Origin: Chryseobacterium sp. GVT01B
Lineage (GTDB): Bacteria > Bacteroidota > Bacteroidia > Flavobacteriales > Weeksellaceae
Direction of reading: 5' to 3'
Assembly: GCF_019970045.1 (NCBI RefSeq)
Contig: NZ_JAHXYI010000004.1
Coordinates: forward strand, 489,937 to 553,936
DNA: 64,000 bases
Of the stretch, positions 1 to 8,631 are shown one piece after another. The first letter of the stretch is position 1; each line of letters opens with the position of its first letter. A program made the translations under genes and the position numbers. The notes under the pieces were generated by a model, which was not told the DNA's origin, ran no database searches, and saw only the letters and a list, made by a program, of their open reading frames with translations.

Positions 1-237
1 AATGGGAAAAGAGATGAACTACAAAAATACTTGGCAGAAAAGAATATTCCAAGTATGATATATTATCCTTTGCCCCTTTATAAGCAAGAAGCTTTTCTTC
101 AATATGTAGAAGAAGGCTTTAGCCTTCCTGTTACGGAACAACTTTGCACCGAAGTGATTTCCCTTCCCGTACATACAGAATTTGATCAGGAAGTATTAGA
201 TGTTATTGTTACAGAAATTAAGAATTATTTTAATTAA
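1..237 (+). CDS. DegT/DnrJ/EryC1/StrS aminotransferase, C-terminal end only (WbpE-like)
   Basis: This is the last 78 codons of a gene that begins before the window; the frame is open from base 1 and ends with TAA at 235-237. The C-terminal pattern (KRDELQKYL, IPSMIYYPLPLYKQ, then SLPVHTEF) is that of PLP-dependent sugar aminotransferases close to WbpE. WbpE makes UDP-GlcNAc(3NH2)A from the 3-keto sugar nucleotide. The catalytic lysine lies in the missing part. The next two genes look like WbpD and WbpB, which act in the same pathway, so the assignment rests on sequence and context together. It could also serve another 3-amino sugar. Confidence 0.8.
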   Translation, partial: NGKRDELQKYLAEKNIPSMIYYPLPLYKQEAFLQYVEEGFSLPVTEQLCTEVISLPVHTEFDQEVLDVIVTEIKNYFN

Positions 238-249
238 TATAAAGCAGAT

Positions 250-822
250 ATGTCAGATTTTTTTGCACACGAAACAGCTGTTATTGATGAAGGTTGCCAG
301 ATAGGGACCGGAACGAAAGTTTGGCATTTTTCACACCTTATGACCGGCTGTGTTTTAGGAGAAAAATGTAATATAGGACAAAACGTTGTTATTTCTCCAA
401 AAGTAGTGTTAGGAAAGAATGTAAAAGTTCAGAATAATGTTTCTATTTATGAAGGAGTAACATGTGACGATGATGTCTTTTTAGGCCCTTCAATGGTTTT
501 TACCAACGTAATAAATCCTAGAAGTGCTGTAAACAGAAAGAATGAATATCTGAAAACACATGTTGGAAAAGGTGCATCTATAGGAGCGAATGCAACTATT
601 GTCTGTGGACATAATATAGGTCAGTATGCTTTTATTGGAGCAGGAGCAGTAGTCACAAAAGAAGTGCCGGATTATGCTTTGGTGGTAGGAAACCCGGCCA
701 GACAAATGGGGTGGATGAGTGAATTTGGGCAAAGACTTCATTTTGATGTAGAAAATATTGCCGTTTGTGAAGAAAGTGGAGAAAAATACAAATTAGAAAA
801 TAACAAAGTTTCTAAAATTTAA
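250..822 (+). CDS. Sugar-nucleotide N-acetyltransferase, left-handed beta-helix (WbpD-like)
   Basis: This 190-residue protein is built almost entirely of hexapeptide repeats (about residues 10-145), ending in the typical GNPARQMGWMSE turn followed by a short tail. Length and layout match WbpD/WlbB enzymes, which transfer acetyl from acetyl-CoA to the 3-amino group of UDP-GlcNAc(3NH2)A in the cytoplasm. It starts 12 bases after the WbpE-like stop and is followed by a WbpB-like dehydrogenase, giving three consecutive steps toward a UDP-2,3-diacetamido-2,3-dideoxy-uronic acid. The exact epimer cannot be told, because the C2 epimerase (WbpI-type) is not in the window. Confidence 0.85.
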   Translation: MSDFFAHETAVIDEGCQIGTGTKVWHFSHLMTGCVLGEKCNIGQNVVISPKVVLGKNVKVQNNVSIYEGVTCDDDVFLGPSMVFTNVINPRSAVNRKNEYLKTHVGKGASIGANATIVCGHNIGQYAFIGAGAVVTKEVPDYALVVGNPARQMGWMSEFGQRLHFDVENIAVCEESGEKYKLENNKVSKI

Positions 823-832
823 AAACAAACAA

Positions 833-1843
833 ATGAGTGAAAAAATCAAATTTGCAGTAGTTGGCTGCGGGCATATCGGAAAAAGACATGCCGAAATGAT
901 CTCAAGAAATGAGGAATGTGAATTGGTTGGATTAATCGATATTAAAGATAAATCTGTACTGGGCATTGAAAATTATGAAGTTCCCTTTTTTGCTTCATTG
1001 GATGAATTTCTGGCTTCCGGGATTGAAGTGGATGTTATTAACATTGCATCACCAAACGGATTCCATTTTGAACAGTCTTATAAAGTGATAGATTCAGGAA
1101 AGCACGTTGTGGTAGAAAAACCAATGGCTCTGAAAAAACAGCATGCCGAAAAACTTATTTTTCAGGCATTGCACAAGCATAAGCAAGTTTTTGCAGTAAT
1201 GCAAAACAGATACTCTCCACCTTCGGCGTGGGTAAAAGAAATGGTAGAGAGCGGAAAACTTGGTAAAATATATATGGTTCAGCTTAATTGCTACTGGAAT
1301 CGTGATGACCGATATTATAAACCGGAATCATGGCATGGAAAGAAAGAACTGGATGGGGGAACCTTATTTACACAGTTTTCTCACTTTATAGATATTATGT
1401 ATTGGTTATTCGGTGATATTACCAATATTCAGGCAAAATTTGCAGATTTTAATCATGAGACTCTTACTGATTTTGAAGACTCAGGTTTCGTTAGCTTTGA
1501 TTTCGTAGACGGAGGAATGGGATCATTAAATTATTCTACTTCAGTGTGGAATCAGAATCTTGAAAGTTCTATGACAATCATTGCAGAGCATGGAGCCGTG
1601 AAAATCGGAGGACAATACATGGATAAGGTAGAAGTTTGTAATATAAAAGACTATGTAATGCCGGAATTAGCTCCAACGAATCCTGGAAATGATTATGGTG
1701 CTTACAAAGGATCTGCGGCTAATCATCACTACATCATTGAAAATGTTGTGGATGTACTGAAAGGAAGAAATACCATTACAACCAATGCTCTGGAAGGATT
1801 GAAAGTGGTGGATATTATTGAGAGAATATATGATAAAAAGTAG
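833..1843 (+). CDS. Gfo/Idh/MocA-family sugar-nucleotide oxidoreductase (WbpB-like)
   Basis: The 336-residue protein has an N-terminal Rossmann fold (VVGCGHIGKRHAEM, about residues 9-22), the EKPMAL signature near residue 92 that contacts the nicotinamide and substrate, and a C-terminal alpha/beta domain with a GGTLFTQFSHFID motif near 178. WbpB/WlbA enzymes oxidise the C3 hydroxyl of UDP-GlcNAcA to a ketone for the WbpE aminotransferase. It lies 10 bases after the WbpD-like gene, so the three are very likely co-transcribed. The family is broad; the specific substrate is inferred from these neighbours. Confidence 0.85.
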   Translation: MSEKIKFAVVGCGHIGKRHAEMISRNEECELVGLIDIKDKSVLGIENYEVPFFASLDEFLASGIEVDVINIASPNGFHFEQSYKVIDSGKHVVVEKPMALKKQHAEKLIFQALHKHKQVFAVMQNRYSPPSAWVKEMVESGKLGKIYMVQLNCYWNRDDRYYKPESWHGKKELDGGTLFTQFSHFIDIMYWLFGDITNIQAKFADFNHETLTDFEDSGFVSFDFVDGGMGSLNYSTSVWNQNLESSMTIIAEHGAVKIGGQYMDKVEVCNIKDYVMPELAPTNPGNDYGAYKGSAANHHYIIENVVDVLKGRNTITTNALEGLKVVDIIERIYDKK

Positions 1844-1867
1844 ACAATTTTCATAATAGCTTAAATT

Positions 1868-3247
1868 TTGGTAACAAGTAATTATTTCCTGGAAATACTT
1901 TCAGATAATCTGTTGCAGGATTGGGTAGGTAACATTTTTAGAGAGAGATTTGATGTAGATGTCCAGGTTGAATTTTCAGAGGGTCATTTTTGTTTGATTT
2001 TTTCTCAAAACAGCCATTTTGTAACTATTAACTTTACAGATAATGGAAGACAAGCATTTTTCAATAAAGAAAAAGTCTTCAGTTATGTGTCTGGAGAATC
2101 TATTTCAAAAACAACAGGGCTGGGAATCCCAAATGAAAATTTAGTTTTATTTGGAGTTTCGGAAATAGACTGGTTTATCAGGAAAGAAAACAATGTTTTT
2201 ACAATAAATTATGACTTCGTATCATATATGATATGGTCCCTCAATAGATTAGAGGAATATGGAGTGAATTCTGAAGATAAACATTCCAGATTTGAGTTGA
2301 AAAATTCTCATTTATTTAAGGATGAATTATACCTGCGCCCAATAGTTGATGAGTGGATCTATTTTATTGGAAGTATTCTTTTAGCCTCTGATATTGACTG
2401 CAAACAAAATATGTTTTCTTATGAAGTGAGCCACGATGTAGATAAAATATCAAGATATATTAGTGTCCCAAAAACTAAACTTATCACACTTTTTCTGATA
2501 GATTTGGTAAAAAGACCCCAAATGGTTGTTTCTTATTTTACAAATAGGAAATTTTTTTTTGATAAGGAGGCTTCCAATACATTTGACTGGATTATGGATG
2601 TTTCAGATAAACATGGTATAACCAGTAAATTTTATTTTATTCCCGACAATACCTCTTTTAAATTTGATTTCAGATATAATTATACCAATTTTGTAAAACG
2701 TCTTATTACTAAAATTGACAATAGAGGTCACGAAGTAGGTATTCATTATAGTTACAGTGCTTCATCAAAATTCAATATTAAGACTGAATGGATGAAGCTT
2801 AGAACAATTTTGTCTGAATTGAACATTCCTACAGAAATGGGGGGAAGAATGCATTATTTGAGAATTAATTTTCTCGAAACGCTAAGACAAATTTCTACGG
2901 TTGGACAGAAGTATGACAATACCTTAACCTTCCATGAAACAGGTGGTTTTAGATGTGGAACATGTTTTCCTTATAAACCATTTGACATCTATAACAAATC
3001 AATTCTAAATGTAGAAATAAGACCTTTAATTATAATGGAAGGAAGTGTTCTGGATTATTCTAAAATAAGAATAGAAGATGATAAAGCTCTTAATTATGTC
3101 AAAAAAATAGTTCTTCAGTGTTATAAAGTAGGAGGTAGATTCTCATTACTTTGGCATAATGATGAATTTGAAAATGAAAAAAAGAAAGAACTATACTGTC
3201 AGATCCTCGAATTTTGTTCAACCCTGAATAACACAAAGCAAGTATGA
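1868..3247 (+). CDS. Polysaccharide deacetylase-like (NodB-fold) protein with N-terminal extension
   Basis: The 459-residue protein has about 180 residues of unrecognised N-terminal sequence, then a NodB-like half with SHDVD near 188 (metal-binding aspartates), GHEVGIHYSY near 287, GGFRCGTCFPYKPFD near 358 and LLWHND near 427. This pattern matches cytoplasmic-looking polysaccharide deacetylase family proteins in capsule loci; no signal peptide is visible. The start is TTG, as no nearby in-frame ATG exists. Its stop overlaps the next ATG (ATGA), so translation with the ATP-grasp gene is probably coupled. Substrate is unknown; it may deacetylate a sugar nucleotide or lipid-linked sugar. Confidence 0.7.
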   Translation: MVTSNYFLEILSDNLLQDWVGNIFRERFDVDVQVEFSEGHFCLIFSQNSHFVTINFTDNGRQAFFNKEKVFSYVSGESISKTTGLGIPNENLVLFGVSEIDWFIRKENNVFTINYDFVSYMIWSLNRLEEYGVNSEDKHSRFELKNSHLFKDELYLRPIVDEWIYFIGSILLASDIDCKQNMFSYEVSHDVDKISRYISVPKTKLITLFLIDLVKRPQMVVSYFTNRKFFFDKEASNTFDWIMDVSDKHGITSKFYFIPDNTSFKFDFRYNYTNFVKRLITKIDNRGHEVGIHYSYSASSKFNIKTEWMKLRTILSELNIPTEMGGRMHYLRINFLETLRQISTVGQKYDNTLTFHETGGFRCGTCFPYKPFDIYNKSILNVEIRPLIIMEGSVLDYSKIRIEDDKALNYVKKIVLQCYKVGGRFSLLWHNDEFENEKKKELYCQILEFCSTLNNTKQV

Positions 3248-4311
3248 GAATTTTGATAACGGATGCAAATTACAAAAACTCTATAGCAATACAGCGGGAA
3301 TTGTACAGAGACAATATGCATGAGGTTTTTGCTACAGATAAAGAAGCTGTTTTTTTTACTAAAAGGTTGGGATATTGTAAAGATTATATTGTAGGGGATT
3401 TGGAAGAATCAGTCAGACAGATTAGTCCCGAATTTATAATTCCTGTAGGGAGTGAAGCCGTAAAGATATGCTCTGAAAAATATAGAGAATTATGTTTAAT
3501 ACCTACAAAAGAGAGTCTTGAAATAGCATTAAATAAAGATAAAATGGTAATTTTGAACTCTCTTAGAGATGTAAATTATCCTGAATGCAGGTTATTTTCA
3601 AATCTGGAAGAGTTAAAGCTATATAGTAGAGATAAGAATTGTGTTGTTAAATCAAGCAATGAAAGCCTAGCTAAATTTGATCCGTTATATGTAAAATTAG
3701 GTTCTGAATCCGAATTCGAAAAAATAGAAAAATACTTGTCAGGGGGAGTAAAACTATTAATGCAGGAGCAGGTATCAGGAGTAGGCAGAGGCTTTTTTTG
3801 TATTGCCAAAGAAGGTAAAATTATTAGCTATTACATGCACCAACGTATTAGAGAAATACCAATTACCGGGGGATCTAGTACAGCTGCCAAGTCTATTTTT
3901 TGTGAAAAAATGTTTAATATATCTAAACAAATTATAGAATATTTAAATTGGTCTGGCCCATTAATGATTGAGTATAAATATGATGAGACGAAACAGCAAT
4001 ATTATTTAATAGAGTTGAATCCCAAATTTTGGGGTTCATTAGATTTATCTTATGCAGTAGGACTCAATTTTGGAAAAACCTTGATTGAAGCTTATTCAAA
4101 TAAGGTGGAAGAACAAATTGAGAAAAAATATGAAGTGGGAAAAAAGTTCTTCTGGGTTTTAGACGGAGATCTTTTGGTTTTGCTTAAAACAGGAAAACTA
4201 CATAAAATAAAAGAATATTTTTATAAAGACTCTTATACGAACTTGTTTGAAAACTTTTTCGTTGATTCAATCAAATTAATATGGACCATAAAGAAAATTT
4301 TCTCAAAGTAA
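3244..4311 (+). CDS. ATP-grasp ligase of a polysaccharide cluster
   Basis: The 355-residue protein has a pre-ATP-grasp N-terminus (RILITDAN), a conserved lysine stretch (CVVKSSNESLA), LMQEQVSGVGRGFF near 172 for adenine binding, and LIELNPKFWGS near 256 with the Glu/Asn that hold Mg2+. These are features of carboxylate-amine ligases of the CarB/ATP-grasp type. In this cluster it could join an amino compound to a uronic-acid carboxylate or form an activated acyl phosphate; that is inference. It is coupled to the upstream deacetylase gene by a 4-base overlap and sits 5 bases before the PHP gene. Confidence 0.75.
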   Translation: MRILITDANYKNSIAIQRELYRDNMHEVFATDKEAVFFTKRLGYCKDYIVGDLEESVRQISPEFIIPVGSEAVKICSEKYRELCLIPTKESLEIALNKDKMVILNSLRDVNYPECRLFSNLEELKLYSRDKNCVVKSSNESLAKFDPLYVKLGSESEFEKIEKYLSGGVKLLMQEQVSGVGRGFFCIAKEGKIISYYMHQRIREIPITGGSSTAAKSIFCEKMFNISKQIIEYLNWSGPLMIEYKYDETKQQYYLIELNPKFWGSLDLSYAVGLNFGKTLIEAYSNKVEEQIEKKYEVGKKFFWVLDGDLLVLLKTGKLHKIKEYFYKDSYTNLFENFFVDSIKLIWTIKKIFSK

Positions 4312-4316
4312 ATAAA

Positions 4317-5024
4317 ATGAAAAAGGGAATTTTTCATTTTCACAGTACCTATTCCTATGATGGAATAAATACGATTGAAAAAATAGTTAAAACAATAAAA
4401 GATAAAAAACTTGATTTTGTTGTTTTAACTGATCATGAGACCATAAAAGGAAGCTTAGAGCTTCAAAGAAAAATAAAAGAACAAAATCTGAATGTAGAGA
4501 TACCTACTGCTGCAGAATATAAAACGGATCGGGGAGATGTAATTGCATTAAATGTAAAGAATGAAATTACAGATATGAAATGGGAAGAGTTTTATAAAAA
4601 TGCAAAAGAACAAAATGCAATACTAATTTTACCTCATCCATATGACGGGCACACCCAAATAGAAGAACTGGCACAAGCAGTTGATGTTATAGAAGTATTT
4701 AACGCCAGATCATCAGTTATTAATAACTACAAGTCTTATCTATTGGCTCTAAAATATAAAAAATCTGTAATTTGGAGCTCTGATTCTCATATTCCTCAAT
4801 CTCTCTTAAATGTCGTGGTAGGATATGAAAAAAATGATTTAATGTTTCATGAAGCATTAACAAACGGCGAAATTGCTCCATTATTTCTTAAAAAAAGTTC
4901 AGTGTTAGATATTTTTTTATCACAACTCAAAAAAGCATATGTAAACAAAAATTTTAAATTGTTTATATATATTGTATATAAAACTCTTTTTAAGAGAACT
5001 AAAGAAGATTATTTAAATTTATGA
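4317..5024 (+). CDS. PHP-domain metal-dependent hydrolase
   Basis: A 235-residue protein with the PHP signature: FHFHSTYSYDG at the N-terminus (HxH), VVLTDHETIKG, ILPHPYDGH and SSDSHIPQ, all metal-ligand motifs of phosphoesterases of the histidinol-phosphatase/polymerase type. I start it at the ATG at 4317, because MKKGIFHFHS is the usual PHP opening; an in-frame ATG at 4281 lies inside the upstream gene. About 60 C-terminal residues are lysine-rich and lie outside the PHP fold. The gene ends with an ATGA overlap with the flippase. Its substrate is unknown. Confidence 0.8.
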   Translation: MKKGIFHFHSTYSYDGINTIEKIVKTIKDKKLDFVVLTDHETIKGSLELQRKIKEQNLNVEIPTAAEYKTDRGDVIALNVKNEITDMKWEEFYKNAKEQNAILILPHPYDGHTQIEELAQAVDVIEVFNARSSVINNYKSYLLALKYKKSVIWSSDSHIPQSLLNVVVGYEKNDLMFHEALTNGEIAPLFLKKSSVLDIFLSQLKKAYVNKNFKLFIYIVYKTLFKRTKEDYLNL

Positions 5025-6202
5025 AAAGAAAAATAATATCTTTTTTAGGGAGCAATATATTATCTCAATTAATATTACTGATTGCAGTTCCATTAACCGG
5101 AAGAATTTATTCTGATTACGAAATTGGAGTTCTGTCCTTTATTTTATCAATTTCTGCTCCATTAGCATATTTTTATACTTTGTCTTACAACAAAGCAATT
5201 ATGCTACCAGCAAAGAGCGAGGAATATAGTATGCTGTATGCTGTTTCCATTTTTTTAAGTATAACCATCTCATTAATTTCCTTTTTCGTTATACTTATTT
5301 CAATGCTATTTTTTGATATAGATTACTATTTTTTAATTGTACCATTGGTTGCATTTAGCCAATCTTTATATAGTGCATCAAAAGATATTCTTATAAAAAA
5401 AGGGTTGTTGAATGTTGTAAGTAAATCAATGATATTAAACTCTGTGTTTGCAGTTATCATTATACTTTCTGGTTATTATATAAAACTATCATACTGGGTT
5501 TTGATATTATCTTATGTGATACCGAATTTTTTAGCAACTATATTTATCTTGTTTTATCTCAAAATACAAAGAAGAAATTTTGTTTACAGAGAGTTTTATA
5601 ACATTATAATAAAATATAAATCCTTTCCATTGCATCAGATGCCAGCTTATTTTATTAATACTTTTAATGCAGAGCTGCCTAGTTTTTTTATAAAGCATTA
5701 TTTTGGAGAAGCTATTTTGGGGAATTATTTCATGGCTTCTAAAATTGTAAATAAACCATTAAGTTTAATATCTGAAAGTTTAAATGGGTTAATCTACAAG
5801 GATTTATCAGAAACCAATAAAGCTAAACTTAATAAGAAAATGAATACTTATGTTGGATTATTATTTTTGGTTTCCCTGTTATTTGCTATAGTATATTTAA
5901 TTTTTGGTGAATATTTTTTCTCTTTAATTTTTGACATCAATAAATGGAGGAAAGCTTTTGATATGAGTAAAATAATAATTTTCACCACTATTATTTCTGC
6001 ATCTTTTTCTCATTACTCAAGCGGTGTATTGGTTAAGCGGAAAAATAAAATTTTTCTCGTTTGGGAGGTAATTACTACTTTAGTTTTGCTTGTTTCATTT
6101 TTTTTAGGAAAGAGTTCCACAATAGATTTATTTATTTGGATTTATGTAGGAGTAATTCTATTTAGATATTTATTACTTTCTTTACTATTTAATAAGTCTT
6201 GA
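5021..6202 (+). CDS. Wzx-type polysaccharide flippase (MOP superfamily)
   Basis: A 393-residue, very hydrophobic protein with about 12 predicted membrane segments by eye. The N-terminus (SFLGSNILSQLILLIAVP, then GRIYSDYEIGVLS) is typical of the oligosaccharide-repeat-unit translocases that flip undecaprenyl-linked units across the inner membrane. It overlaps the PHP gene by four bases. The DNA here is strikingly AT-rich compared with the housekeeping genes further on. The call as Wzx rests on size, topology, N-terminal similarity and the neighbouring polymerase-like gene. Confidence 0.8.
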   Translation: MKRKIISFLGSNILSQLILLIAVPLTGRIYSDYEIGVLSFILSISAPLAYFYTLSYNKAIMLPAKSEEYSMLYAVSIFLSITISLISFFVILISMLFFDIDYYFLIVPLVAFSQSLYSASKDILIKKGLLNVVSKSMILNSVFAVIIILSGYYIKLSYWVLILSYVIPNFLATIFILFYLKIQRRNFVYREFYNIIIKYKSFPLHQMPAYFINTFNAELPSFFIKHYFGEAILGNYFMASKIVNKPLSLISESLNGLIYKDLSETNKAKLNKKMNTYVGLLFLVSLLFAIVYLIFGEYFFSLIFDINKWRKAFDMSKIIIFTTIISASFSHYSSGVLVKRKNKIFLVWEVITTLVLLVSFFLGKSSTIDLFIWIYVGVILFRYLLLSLLFNKS

Positions 6203-6214
6203 TTTTTTGTTGCT

Positions 6215-7474
6215 ATGAAGTATTTTACACTACTAATATTTTTTATTATATATAAATTATCTTTAGATTATCTCTATGTTAATTCAATATCTGTGCATTA
6301 CGGATATCTTGGTTATGAAAGAGAATTTAGTCATACAATTAATAATCTTTCTTACGTTGCTATATTATTTTATACTTATTTTTTTAAAAAGATTTTAGAG
6401 AAAGATACTCCTGCAAGTTTAATTCTTATGGTGATATATCTCTTATACTTTTTACCGAATTTAACTTTTTGCGTATATACCAATAATTTGGAGTTCTTCT
6501 TATATAGTGTTATATATTGTGCTATGCTCTTTTTGTTTTATATAAGATATGGAAAGGTAGCATATTATAAAATTTTTGACAATTCTCAATCGATGATTTT
6601 ATTTAAAATTTTGCTATATACGGTGGTGCTGATGATGATCGTTTTCTCCGTTATATATAATGGTTTTAGTATTAAATTTGATTTTGAAGAAGTATATGAA
6701 ATACGAGCGAAAGTCAGTGAATTAAATATGCCGTCGTTTATCAATTATCTCCGCCCAATAGCAAGTATGTTCATTACCATTTCTTTTATGTATTATCTGA
6801 TACAAAAAAATGTTTTTTTGAGCTGTGTATTTTTCTTCTTTGGCTTAATGATGTATTCTTTTGGTGCACATAAAACGGATTTTGTATTATTGATATTGAC
6901 CATACTTATTTATTTTTTTTATAAGAAAGAATATAATAAGTATCTTCTGCATGCATTTATTGGCTTCAACCTTATTTTGATATTTTTTGTCGAATTTGGA
7001 AGTGAGAGTGTTCAGATCAGTATTGCCGGCCTTTATTCAAGAACCTATTTTACACCTACACTATTAGCCTATTTTCATTATGATTACTTTTCAACTCATG
7101 AATTACTTTATCTCAGAGAGCATTTCGGACATTGGTTTGAAAGCACTGTAAATCATAAGAATAATTCTCCTTATATAATAGCAGCAACCTATTTTAATGA
7201 CCCGGATATGTCTTCCAATACAGGTTTGATTGGAAGTGATTATGCACAATTTGGATGGATTTCCCTATTGGTATTTCCATTTTTGAGAGCTTTTTTCTTT
7301 AGAGTATTTGATATGTCAAGCTTTAAATTAGATGCAAGAATATATTTGATTTCTAGTTTTTCTTTCGGAGCCCTATTTATCAATGGAGCTTTTTTTACAG
7401 CACTTATTTCAGGTGGGTTTTTAGCCGTTTGCTTTTTACTTTATTTAATGCCTAGATATAAAAAAAATGAATAA
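6215..7474 (+). CDS. Wzy-like polysaccharide repeat-unit polymerase (candidate)
   Basis: A 419-residue multi-pass membrane protein with about 11 hydrophobic segments and a long extracytoplasmic loop around residues 265-345 that carries charged and aromatic residues. No strong sequence motif is visible, which is normal for Wzy/EpsG-type polymerases; the assignment comes from topology, length and position beside a flippase. It begins 12 bases after the flippase and overlaps the following glycosyltransferase by 8 bases. A second, O-antigen-ligase-type protein lies at 13018-14196, so the roles of polymerase and ligase may be shared between them. Confidence 0.65.
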   Translation: MKYFTLLIFFIIYKLSLDYLYVNSISVHYGYLGYEREFSHTINNLSYVAILFYTYFFKKILEKDTPASLILMVIYLLYFLPNLTFCVYTNNLEFFLYSVIYCAMLFLFYIRYGKVAYYKIFDNSQSMILFKILLYTVVLMMIVFSVIYNGFSIKFDFEEVYEIRAKVSELNMPSFINYLRPIASMFITISFMYYLIQKNVFLSCVFFFFGLMMYSFGAHKTDFVLLILTILIYFFYKKEYNKYLLHAFIGFNLILIFFVEFGSESVQISIAGLYSRTYFTPTLLAYFHYDYFSTHELLYLREHFGHWFESTVNHKNNSPYIIAATYFNDPDMSSNTGLIGSDYAQFGWISLLVFPFLRAFFFRVFDMSSFKLDARIYLISSFSFGALFINGAFFTALISGGFLAVCFLLYLMPRYKKNE

Positions 7475-8618
7475 AAAAATACTTCATCTTTCACCTACAG
7501 ATATCCGATATGACAGTAGGATATTAAAAGAGCTGAAGGCTGTCCAGAAAATTGAAAATACAACCTTGGTTGCTTATGGTATTGATGATTCTGAGGGACA
7601 TAAATATGAAACAGAACATATGCCTTTTATTAAGGTGTTCAATATCGCTACAAAAAACCTGAAATTTTTACCAAGGCCTGTCAGATATTTTCTTAATCTT
7701 ATAGAGGCATTTATTAGAATGGTTTTTCCTGGGATCAAATATAAACCGGATGTCATTCATTGTCATGATACCCTGTATTTGCCCATAGCTAAAATGATCA
7801 AATTATTTTGTGGATCAAAACTGATCTATGATGCCCATGAACTTGAATCAGATAAGGCAGGGCAATCAAAAATACTTTCAAAGTATACTCTTTTCATTGA
7901 AAAAATGTTGTGGAAAGATATTGATATCCTGATTAGTGTGAGCCCCTCAATTATTGATTGGTATGATAAGCATCTTGGGAAAAAGGAAAGTGTATTAATA
8001 TTAAATTCTCCTTTGCTTGATCCTTCTCAGAAAGAAAATGTTAAAAATAATTATCTCAGAGAAAAATTTAATATTCCTGAAGGGAAAAAAATATTTTTAT
8101 ACCTGGGAATAATAAGTGAAGTAGGAAGAGGCGTAAATTTGTATCTGGATGTTTTCCAAAGAAAAGAAGTAGATTCTCATATTGTTTTTATTGGTTATGG
8201 TGAATATGTTGATGAAATTAAAAAAATAGCACTCAATAATGATAATATTCATTACCATCCGGCGGTTCCGCATCATCAGGTAGTAGAAGTGTCTACATCC
8301 GCTGATGTAGGGCTTTGTCTGGTGGAAGCAGTCTCTTTAAGTGATTATTATTGCTTACCGAATAAATTATTTGAATATGCCTTTTCAGAATTATATATTT
8401 TAGCATCAGATTTTCCTGATATCAAAAAAATTGTTGCTGAATATAATTTAGGAAAATGTAGTAGCTTGGATGCTGAAAATTTATTTGAAATCGTAAAAGA
8501 TGTTGAGCATTTAGATTTGAATAATAGGGTGAAAAAAGACCTTTACCCGCTTAGTTGGAACTTTCAGGAAAGTGAGTTACTAAAAATGTATAATAATATT
8601 TTAAAAAATAAAGAATAA
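7467..8618 (+). CDS. Glycosyltransferase, GT4 family, GT-B fold
   Basis: The 383-residue protein shows a GT-B layout: an N-terminal acceptor domain (ILHLSPTDIRYDSRILKE, and DVIHCHDTLYLPIA near residue 94, the typical HxHD-like strand), and a C-terminal nucleotide-sugar domain with FLYLGIISEVGRG near 211 and LPNKLFEYAFSELYI near 291 (the E of the EX7E-like helix). It would add one sugar to the lipid-linked repeat unit on the cytoplasmic face. The acceptor and donor are unknown. It overlaps the polymerase-like gene by 8 bases and is followed 13 bases on by the amidotransferase fusion. Confidence 0.8.
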   Translation: MNKKILHLSPTDIRYDSRILKELKAVQKIENTTLVAYGIDDSEGHKYETEHMPFIKVFNIATKNLKFLPRPVRYFLNLIEAFIRMVFPGIKYKPDVIHCHDTLYLPIAKMIKLFCGSKLIYDAHELESDKAGQSKILSKYTLFIEKMLWKDIDILISVSPSIIDWYDKHLGKKESVLILNSPLLDPSQKENVKNNYLREKFNIPEGKKIFLYLGIISEVGRGVNLYLDVFQRKEVDSHIVFIGYGEYVDEIKKIALNNDNIHYHPAVPHHQVVEVSTSADVGLCLVEAVSLSDYYCLPNKLFEYAFSELYILASDFPDIKKIVAEYNLGKCSSLDAENLFEIVKDVEHLDLNNRVKKDLYPLSWNFQESELLKMYNNILKNKE

Positions 8619-8631
8619 ATAATAAAGACAA

